Source: Rhizobium sp. 9140 (GTDB lineage: Bacteria; Pseudomonadota; Alphaproteobacteria; Rhizobiales; Rhizobiaceae). Taken from it: 64,000 nucleotides of DNA. The stretch covers positions 3,605,123 to 3,669,122 of the forward strand of contig NZ_FJUR01000001.1 of assembly GCF_900067135.1 (NCBI RefSeq), in the 5' to 3' direction. This document shows, piece after piece, positions 57,773-64,000 of the stretch (position 1 is the first letter of the stretch; each line of letters starts with the position of its first letter). The notes under the pieces are model-generated. The model did no database searches, was not told where the DNA came from, and saw only the letters and a list, made by a program, of their open reading frames with translations. The position numbers and the translations under genes are program-made.

Positions 57773-58231
57773 TCAGCGGCGGTTCTTCAGGCGCATCGCA
57801 GCTGTGGCGGGATCGATGTCCTCGCCACGTTCCTTCGCAGCCTTGATTTCGGTCTGGATCGCGATGGCGACCTGATTGCTGTCCGAGAAGTCCGGACCAT
57901 TGCCGTTTGCCAGTTCCGTCGTTTCGACGGGCACGGGCAGCTTTTCGAGCAGCTCGCGAAAGGCGCCGCGCGGCGACGTCGTCTTCTGAGCGCCTGCTTC
58001 CGAGAAGGTCAGCACCTCGTCGGACATTTCCGAAAACAGCGCGATGGCGGTGTCCTTCAGGCCGATCGGGAGACGGCCGGCTGCGATGATGCCTTCGACA
58101 AAGGCGCTATCGGCCTGAGCCTGGGCCCTGGTGTTGGCCTCGGAGAAGGTCGTTTCGCGGGCCTTGATCGCGGCTTCACGAGCATCGAGTTCGGCAAGCC
58201 GCTCGGCCTCCGTCTTCTGGACGTTGGTCAT
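57773..58231 (-). CDS. Internal-start scaffold protein (Mu Z-like), copy B
   Basis: In-frame ATG at 58,229-58,231 with AAGGA 7 nt upstream (58,239-58,243), the same as in copy A even though the bases between the two halves differ. It predicts a 152-aa free scaffold. Confidence 0.6.
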   Translation of the reverse strand: MTNVQKTEAERLAELDAREAAIKARETTFSEANTRAQAQADSAFVEGIIAAGRLPIGLKDTAIALFSEMSDEVLTFSEAGAQKTTSPRGAFRELLEKLPVPVETTELANGNGPDFSDSNQVAIAIQTEIKAAKERGEDIDPATAAMRLKNRR

Positions 58232-58888
58232 GGAAAGATCCTTGATGGTTTCAGAGAAGGTCGGCCGCACCTCTTCCTCACGCGCTTCAGCACGCATGGA
58301 GGCAGCGTTGTCCGTGATCTGGTCGATCTCGTATTGCGGGATGATCCGATCGGCCGTCGCGATGTCGGCCGTCTCGATGAAGTAGTCGCGCATGCCCCGG
58401 AAGAGCCGGCCGATGCTGTCCATCGTCCAAGCGGTGCGCCAAGGCGTCTCGGCAAACTCCAGAATAAGGTCCGTCGCTTCAGCGAATTCGATCCCGGCCA
58501 AACCTTTGACGGCCGGTGGCTCGGCGCCGAGGAAGCCGACATGACGAAGATGGTAGGAGCCGGGCGTCGGGTTTCCGGGTGCGGCTGGATCGTAGAGCGC
58601 GGCCGAGACCTTCAGGAACTTGCCGTCGCGCACCATCTCAGAAAAGGACGGGTCGAGGCGATCAGGCTCGGCGACGAGGCGCCCGTCTTTCACCGACAGC
58701 GCCTTCACCCAGCCGAATGCCGGCGCGTTCGTCTTCGGATGACCGACAACGATCGGCGCCTGATGGTTGGCCGGATCGTAAGAGGAGGCGATCGCCGCAA
58801 CATCGGCGTCGGAGAAGGTGATCGCCTTCCCCTGCGTCGAAACATGGCTGCCGGTTTTGAAGATTTCGAACGGTTTCATGCCCGGCAT
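57773..58888 (-). CDS. Prohead protease/scaffold (Mu gpI-like), copy B
   Basis: 371 aa. The protease half is almost unchanged; the coiled-coil scaffold half has scattered differences (ITDNAASM for INENAASM, TRAQAQADS for TKAQAAADS). The upstream spacer again contains two tiny reading frames after AGGAG-like sequence. Confidence 0.85.
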   Translation of the reverse strand: MPGMKPFEIFKTGSHVSTQGKAITFSDADVAAIASSYDPANHQAPIVVGHPKTNAPAFGWVKALSVKDGRLVAEPDRLDPSFSEMVRDGKFLKVSAALYDPAAPGNPTPGSYHLRHVGFLGAEPPAVKGLAGIEFAEATDLILEFAETPWRTAWTMDSIGRLFRGMRDYFIETADIATADRIIPQYEIDQITDNAASMRAEAREEEVRPTFSETIKDLSMTNVQKTEAERLAELDAREAAIKARETTFSEANTRAQAQADSAFVEGIIAAGRLPIGLKDTAIALFSEMSDEVLTFSEAGAQKTTSPRGAFRELLEKLPVPVETTELANGNGPDFSDSNQVAIAIQTEIKAAKERGEDIDPATAAMRLKNRR

Positions 58889-59105
58889 CTAAGCCAAGGC
58901 GTGCCCCGTCGTCGGGACCGCGAAATCGCACACCGAGGAACAAAGGCTGGAAATCCGGACGGGAGGGCAGCGGCGCATGCCGGACACGATCTTCAGATCG
59001 TTTTCAAAGCCGTTTCAAAGCCCTCTGGCGCGTTTGACCGACCTGTGCGCCATCACCGGGCCTTCAAGCGCACCATTGGCCTCCTGAAGCCCTTTTGCAA
59101 GCAGG

Positions 59106-59606
59106 CTATTTCTGCTCAATCGCCTCAACGAAGTGATCCTTGACGATGTCGAGGATAGCCGTAATCGACGCGTCATTGAACCCGAGGAATTGCCGCTTGG
59201 GGATTTTCACGCTCTGAACCTTGAACGTCTGTCCGCCCATGGAGAACACGAGCGCCTCGGCCGTCTTCGGTCGGATCGTTCCGCCCTCATTGTGGATCCG
59301 CGCATAGACTTCGTTCGATCCGATTTCGACGCCGTCGCCGGCGAGCTGCCAGACGATTTGGGAAAGGCTCCGGGTCTCTCCGCGCAGGATGCCTGGGCCC
59401 TTCTTCGTCTTGGCATAGAGCGGATTGAGCGCGACCCACGGCGCGCCGTCTGGATCCTTCTGATCGACGAAGCGGCGCCGGGTGACCTTGGCTTCGAACT
59501 CGCCGATGTTCTTCAGCGCTGGCTTGATGTTGCCGGCCGCTGCCAGAAGGCGCGCCAGCGCATCGTTGATGGAGGCATCGTCGATCGTGATTGTCGCAGC
59601 GGCCAT
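59106..59606 (-). CDS. Virion morphogenesis protein (Mu gpG/gp31-like), copy B
   Basis: 166 aa, differing from copy A by single conservative changes (FVDQKDPDG for FIDQKDPNG; GFNDAS for GFNEAS; VEAIEQ for VDAIEQ). The gpG motifs TRRRF, ARIHNEGG and IPKRQFLGF are kept. Confidence 0.87.
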   Translation of the reverse strand: MAAATITIDDASINDALARLLAAAGNIKPALKNIGEFEAKVTRRRFVDQKDPDGAPWVALNPLYAKTKKGPGILRGETRSLSQIVWQLAGDGVEIGSNEVYARIHNEGGTIRPKTAEALVFSMGGQTFKVQSVKIPKRQFLGFNDASITAILDIVKDHFVEAIEQK

Positions 59607-59618
59607 TGCGTCGTCCCG

Positions 59619-59656
59619 TTGTTCTGCTCGACAGCCAGTGCTATATTCTGGCTGTC
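59619..59656 (+). promoter_or_regulatory. Candidate sigma70 promoter with perfect palindrome over the -10, copy B
   Basis: TTGTTC (59,619-59,624), 17-nt spacer, TATATT (59,642-59,647). GACAGCCAG (59,630-59,638) and CTGGCTGTC (59,648-59,656) form a perfect 9-bp inverted repeat with a 9-bp centre containing the -10 box, the layout of a repressor operator. Confidence 0.5.
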
Positions 59657-59728
59657 GGTTGATCGAGGCGCCGGAGCCCTCCGTAGATCTTCTGACGCAA
59701 AGCGCGCCCCGGCAGGCGCGCTTTTTCT
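59654..59728 (+). ncRNA. Candidate small RNA in the gpG-gp30 spacer, copy B
   Basis: Same arrangement as in copy A: about 75 nt from the predicted start to a terminator at 59,699-59,726. The CGGAG/CTCCG core with exposed CCCTCC is unchanged; the closing stem is weaker (GATCT for GATCA). Transcription is inferred. Confidence 0.45.
59699..59726 (+). terminator. Rho-independent terminator of the candidate small RNA, copy B
   Basis: Perfect AAAGCGCGCC/GGCGCGCTTT stem followed by T's on the plus strand, unchanged from copy A. Confidence 0.7.
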
Positions 59729-60971
59729 ATTCCGGTCGGCGGTAGAGCAACGCTCCACGACGATAATTCCGAAGGTAATCGTCCTTCGTGTCGAAGCCGG
59801 TCACGGCCACCCAGCCCCTGTTGGTCCATTCGAAGCGCACGAACAGGGCACGGCCATCGGGCAGGATGATCCGCTTGAGGTAGGCACGGCGCAAGACCAC
59901 GCCGCTTTTCATGGCCGCCCAGTCCACCCAGATTTCGTCTGGCGCGATGATGGTATCGGCCAGCAGCTTGGCGTACTGGCCCCGGCCGCGTTTGTCGCTC
60001 TTCAGGCCGACGACGGTCCCGTCCGGCATGCGCTGCTCGAAGAGCGACCGGCTAATGGTGATGAGCCCGCCGGACTTATCGCGGAACGGGCCTTCGCCCT
60101 TCTTCAGGTCGAACCGCTTCAGGAAGCCTTCGACATAGGCTTTCGGCTCCAGGCCCTCCGGCATGAGGTCGCGGCTCTTGGCGACGGCCGGCGCGGGAAG
60201 ATCCGGCAGGTTGGCCGGCGCCGGCGCATCTGGCTGATACGCTGGCAGCGGCTCGCGCAGCTCGGTCGGCACGACACCGTCAAGCCATTCCTTGCCGACG
60301 TTGTATTCCCAGCCGCGACCGATGCCGCCGATCCGCTCTTCCTTCTCGCCGGTGCGAGGATCGATACCGTCATATCGGACCAGCTCGGGCGCCTCATCTG
60401 GCGCATCCTTGCCGAGCGCCTGCATCTCGCGCCGGGACAAAGCCTCGACATCGCAACCGCATCCCCAGCCATTCGGCGGGTAGATGCGGTCCCAGATCGG
60501 ATCGTTTGCTGCCCAGACCTTGCCGTCCCAGGCGAGGTGCTGAAGGCGCGGATGCAGCGCGCCGGAATGGACGTACTGCCAGTAGGGCCGATACTTCAGG
60601 ACATCAGGATCTGTGAGCTGCTTGTATCGCCCGGCCATGTAGCTGGTGCGCATGTTCGTCGTGTAGATGATCCGCGCGCGCCATGCGCGCCGCTCGCCAT
60701 CCGTCGATCCACGCGCATTAAAGAGCCAGCCCGTGCGATCGACGATGGCGTCAAAGTCCTTTTGAAACTCTTTGAAGCCCGTTCCCTGGACACGCGCTTT
60801 CTCGATCGCCGCCCGGAAATCTCCCAGCATGTCATCCCGCGTGACGCCGGCGACAGAAAAGCCGCGGACATGGGCTCCATGCTTCAGATCGTCATAGCGC
60901 CTGGTGGGCAGGTTGACCTTGCCGGCGACGAAGTCGATTGCCTCCTGAAACGGGATCTGCTCACCGGCCAT
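59727..60971 (-). CDS. Minor head protein (Mu gpF/gp30-like) with PBECR nuclease-like domain, copy B
   Basis: 414 aa. The head domain (residues 1-165) is identical to copy A, consistent with the identity block beginning at 60,659; after that the linker and the nuclease-like end carry several differences (WVDWAAMKSGV for WVDWATMRSGV, LLYRRPE for LLFRRAE). Linker differences are the most frequent (QPDAPAPANLP for RPDTPAPVNLP). Confidence 0.8.
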   Translation of the reverse strand: MAGEQIPFQEAIDFVAGKVNLPTRRYDDLKHGAHVRGFSVAGVTRDDMLGDFRAAIEKARVQGTGFKEFQKDFDAIVDRTGWLFNARGSTDGERRAWRARIIYTTNMRTSYMAGRYKQLTDPDVLKYRPYWQYVHSGALHPRLQHLAWDGKVWAANDPIWDRIYPPNGWGCGCDVEALSRREMQALGKDAPDEAPELVRYDGIDPRTGEKEERIGGIGRGWEYNVGKEWLDGVVPTELREPLPAYQPDAPAPANLPDLPAPAVAKSRDLMPEGLEPKAYVEGFLKRFDLKKGEGPFRDKSGGLITISRSLFEQRMPDGTVVGLKSDKRGRGQYAKLLADTIIAPDEIWVDWAAMKSGVVLRRAYLKRIILPDGRALFVRFEWTNRGWVAVTGFDTKDDYLRNYRRGALLYRRPE

Positions 60972-62424
60972 CGACGGATGCCACGCCTTCGAGCTGGGCG
61001 AGCAGCGCGGCCTGCTCGAGGAGCTGAGCCAGATCGTCTACGCCCATCTCCGACGACAGCCGTGCCAGCCGTAGCGTCAGATCGTCATAATCGCGCGCCT
61101 CGGCGAACTCGGTGCGGATCTGTCCGATCATGCTGTCGAACACGCCGGCGCCGGCGGTCTCCAGCTGGTCGGTCAGGTTGGCCACGACACGCTCGCTGTT
61201 GGAACGTGCCGGCGGGTCTGCGAAATCCAGATTATCGAGCGCGCCCTTGGCCGCAACGCCGGGCTTGCCCGGTTTGGTCTCCGGCGCCGGCTTCTCAATC
61301 CATTCGCCGCCATAGGTGTCGTCGATGTACTGCGGGTCCTTCGGACGATAGCCCATCTTGTAGATCGTCTCGTCGCGCTTGATCTTCTCGTTGAGATCCT
61401 CGGCCTCGGCGAAATCGCGCCAGACGTCGGGGATGCCGGCGCCGGGAAAGTTCAGCTCGACGATCCACCGGGCGATGGTGTCCTTGATGGTGGCGGAGAT
61501 CAGATCGGCATCCGCCTTGGCGATCGCAACGCGCACCTCGTTGTGGACTTCGCCGAGCGATCGCGCGCCGCGCTCGCCGGAGTTCGTGGTCAACGTCTCA
61601 CCGAGCACCGCCTCGCTCATAAGTTCGTCGAGGTATCGGTTCAGCTTCTCAAACACGTCGCCGCCGCCGGCCTTCGCCTCCAGCAGCTCTACGATGACGT
61701 TTTCCGGTACCGCAATGCCGGTGTCGTTCGCCAGCTGCCGGATCGCGGCCAGCATCTCGTCCTGGCGTTGCTTGTCGTAGCCACCGGGATACGTGATCTT
61801 CGTCGTCGGCGTGCCGTGTTTCTCGACGGCGCGCAGCCACTGTGCCAGTGCGTTGCGCTTCATCCATGCGGGCCAGTAGAGGACTTGCCCTATGCCGACG
61901 CCATATGGATCGTCTTCATCGTCGTCGATCGAATGCCTGTGAACCACGAACTTCCGATCGGGAACCGGCACACCCTCGATCATGGCAGCGCGCGTCAGGA
62001 GCCGGAGTTTGCCGTCCATGTCGAACCGGAACCGGCGCTGCTTCTTGACCTTAACGGCCTGTAGCGTCCAGACGCCGGCGACATTGGCCCAGAGAACCTC
62101 GGCAACGGAGAAGCCCTTCAGGACGGCGCCCAGCATGCCGCGTGTCAGCTTGTCGAAGTCGATCGCCTTCAGCTGGCGCTTGACTTCCTCGGCCGCGCGC
62201 TTGTCGAGATCGCTTTCCGATGCCTCGAAGACACTCCATTCGCGGCTGACCACTTCCAGCTTTCGCTTTTGCAGGATGGCGAAGGCATGCGGATCGCGCC
62301 GGATCTCGTCATAGAGCTGATGGCTCTTGCCAAGGCCACGCGTGCGCAGGATCTCGTCTGTCGGCTGCATGACGCCGGCGAACTCCGGGACGAACGGGTC
62401 CGTCCGGATCGTTGCGATCTCCAT
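60961..62424 (-). CDS. Portal protein, DUF935 (Mu gp29-like), copy B
   Basis: 487 aa from an internal ATG (MEIATIR), identical to copy A over this length. In copy A the gene starts five codons earlier; here a one-base deletion (GGTTTC to GGTTC at about 62,430) breaks the frame of those first codons. I consider the deletion a probable sequencing or assembly error, so the true start is likely the equivalent of MAETTMEIA. Confidence 0.85.
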   Translation of the reverse strand: MEIATIRTDPFVPEFAGVMQPTDEILRTRGLGKSHQLYDEIRRDPHAFAILQKRKLEVVSREWSVFEASESDLDKRAAEEVKRQLKAIDFDKLTRGMLGAVLKGFSVAEVLWANVAGVWTLQAVKVKKQRRFRFDMDGKLRLLTRAAMIEGVPVPDRKFVVHRHSIDDDEDDPYGVGIGQVLYWPAWMKRNALAQWLRAVEKHGTPTTKITYPGGYDKQRQDEMLAAIRQLANDTGIAVPENVIVELLEAKAGGGDVFEKLNRYLDELMSEAVLGETLTTNSGERGARSLGEVHNEVRVAIAKADADLISATIKDTIARWIVELNFPGAGIPDVWRDFAEAEDLNEKIKRDETIYKMGYRPKDPQYIDDTYGGEWIEKPAPETKPGKPGVAAKGALDNLDFADPPARSNSERVVANLTDQLETAGAGVFDSMIGQIRTEFAEARDYDDLTLRLARLSSEMGVDDLAQLLEQAALLAQLEGVASVDGR

Positions 62425-62439
62425 GGTGGTTCAGCCATC

Positions 62440-64000
62440 TCAGTACCCCGTAAATGCGGAAAGATCGGATCGGGCGGCTACGGCGCCGTAAGCTCCGGTC
62501 GCGTCCGTGAACTGGCCGGCTGTCGGACGGTCATCCCCTGTCACGCCGGCGCCAACTTCGCCGCCTTCCTGCTCACTGGCATAAACTGCCAACGCTCCGG
62601 CGACGGCACTGTCGCCATGGCGCGCGAAACCGTCCCCCTTGCGTGCGAGCATCGTCCGGCACCTTGGCAATGCCCTTGGTCATCTTCAGCAGACGGTAAT
62701 CGCCGAGCACGTCGTCATCGAGCGGCAGCTCAAACGTGCCGTCTTCGAAGCCGGCTTTCAGCTTCGGCATGTTGAGCATGTACCATTGCTGCGAGAGCTT
62801 GATCTCCGAGACGAACGACGCGCCGAACGCCTGCCGTGCCGCCTCGGCATGCGCCGCACCGTTGCCGGTAGCGTCAAAAGCCGCGTGGAAGAAGCGCGGC
62901 AAATGCTTTCGCAGGAAGAGGATGATCTGGCGGGCTCTCGAACGGCACGTTGCGCAGCTCGAGGAGGAACGGCGTGCGCAGGCTGGTGTCGAGACGCACC
63001 TGAAACGGATGGATCACGGACAAGTCGCCCGATCGGCCGAAGTCCTGGCGAAGCCGGACCGCATCGTCGGATCGAGACGCTTCAGATGCGGCAGGAGCTG
63101 CTCGGTGCAGAAGTCCGCGATCTCCGCATCTCGAAGCTCTTTCGGCCATCGACAAAGCCTTCCGGCGACGCCCAGCGAATAACCGGAATGTCTTCCTTCA
63201 TCCGCGACATGATCAGTGATCGGGTAAGGAACGCGCCGACGACATCGATGGGATGCAGAACAGCTCCTCGTCAGCGCCGGCGCCATAGAACTTGATGATG
63301 TCCTGGCGCCAGTCGGCCTCCGCCTCGGCCGACCACGGCTTGCCGGTCACATAGGCGATCCGCTCGTAGAGCCCCTGCTGCAGCGCCGTGTCGAAATCGA
63401 TGCGCAGATGCTTGTAGCTCTGCCGGCCGGCAGGGATCTCTTGGATCTGTTCGTTGAAGTGGTTGTCAAAGCCATCATGCGTGGAGCAGACGATGACCTG
63501 TCCGCCCACATTAGGAACGCGAGCGCCGCCTTTAGCAGTTCTTCGAGGCTGTCAACGAAGGCCGCTTCGTCGATCATGACGACGCCCTGCTTACCGCGCA
63601 GGGTGCGCGGCGCCGATGACAGGCCGACGATTTCGAAGCCCGACGAGAACTTGATCCGGAATGCCTGAATGGCGCGCTCGCCATCCTTGTCCGAGTCGTC
63701 CCAGATGAATTCCTGCATCTCCAGCGCGGCTTGGCTGAAGGCGCGGGCCCACATGGCGCAGGCGTCGATGAACTCCGCGTCATCTCCTGGCTATAGGAGA
63801 TGTACATGAAGTCCATGCCGCCGGCTTCGCGGCACGCGCTGCGCGCAGGACGGCATAGGCTGCGCACGCCATGTCAGGCCGATACGGCGCGACTTCTCGA
63901 CGAAGAGAACGCGGCAGGCCGTTGTCTCGAGGAGGGCAGCGTCTGCTGCTGGTACGGCAACAGCGCCTTGCGGGCGCCGATCCGGTTGATGACGGCATCG
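62440..64000 (-). pseudogene. Terminase large subunit, copy B, frame-broken and cut by the window edge
   Basis: Matches residues 18-541 of the copy A terminase but is interrupted by ten small deletions (12 nt in all) relative to 17,444-19,016, so no long frame survives; pieces remain open at 62,440-62,670, 62,573-62,902, 63,213-63,509 and 63,347-63,754. There are no substitutions between the deletions. Real decay would normally also bring substitutions, so I read this as poor sequence at a contig end rather than a true pseudogene. Confidence 0.75.

Noticed and set aside
1..64000. Gene transfer agent rather than a phage
   Set aside because: The tail resembles GTA tails, but the A/B transposition genes, repressor, Ner and Mor show a complete transposable phage.
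1..64000. Simple over-circularised assembly of one 45-kb genome
   Set aside because: The two copies differ throughout and have unrelated tape-measure domains, so they come from at least two phages; only the last 3.3 kb looks like collapsed sequence.
62440..64000. True decay of the copy B terminase as evidence of a defective prophage
   Set aside because: Only deletions and no substitutions relative to copy A, increasing toward the window end; sequencing or assembly error is the simpler reading.

Overview
The whole window is bacteriophage DNA; I see no host gene, tRNA or rRNA. It carries a transposable Mu-like siphophage: Mu-type transposition genes (A transposase, B ATPase, Ner, GemA, Mor), a Mu-type head module (gp25-gp31, I protease/scaffold, capsid, DUF1320/gp36, gp37) and, instead of Mu's contractile tail, a long flexible tail module (tail tube, frameshifted chaperone, 1.4-kaa tape measure, giant J-like tip/fibre protein). 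This combination is known from the B3/D3112 and RcapMu group. High GC and the protein families suggest an alphaproteobacterial, probably Rhizobiales, host; that is inference because no host sequence is present.

Layout: there are two head-to-tail copies, A and B, on the minus strand, related by an offset of 44,984-45,004 bp. Copy A runs leftward from its left end (about 34.5-34.9 kb): three small plus-strand genes and a plus-strand S24 repressor (32.9-34.5 kb), the operator region (32.73-32.88 kb), early genes from ner to the transposition genes (32.7-27.4 kb), accessory and middle genes ending with GemA and Mor (27.4-22.0 kb), lysis (22.0-20.4 kb), packaging and head (20.4-9.0 kb), tail (9.0-1.4 kb) and the start of its J protein, cut by the window edge at base 1. 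Copy B supplies what is missing at A's right end: a complete 2,925-aa J protein (37.6-46.4 kb), tail fibre accessory genes, a D12-class DNA adenine methylase and a small secreted protein (35.0-37.6 kb). Upstream of its J gene, copy B repeats the tail, head, portal and terminase genes up to 64,000.

The ends of the two copies meet inside a 515-bp gene-free stretch (34,485-34,999) with no recognisable host DNA. That is unexpected for Mu-like elements, which show target immunity. The copies differ at many synonymous sites, most strongly in the J N-terminus, and they carry unrelated muralytic domains in the tape measure. They then become identical from about 60,659 rightward. From 62,424 to 64,000 copy B differs from A only by small deletions (13 nt in 11 places), which looks like an unpolished or collapsed assembly end.

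How it works: the S24-type repressor holds lysogeny from the divergent operator region. Release lets Ner, ParB-like, DnaA-like, A and B drive replicative transposition. GemA/Mor then switch on lysis and morphogenesis. Features worth following up are a candidate plus-strand small RNA between the gpG and gp30 genes of both copies, -1 frameshift sites in both tail chaperone genes, internal scaffold starts, a plus-strand cargo gene at 25.0 kb, and a nuclease-like (PBECR-type) tail on the minor head protein.
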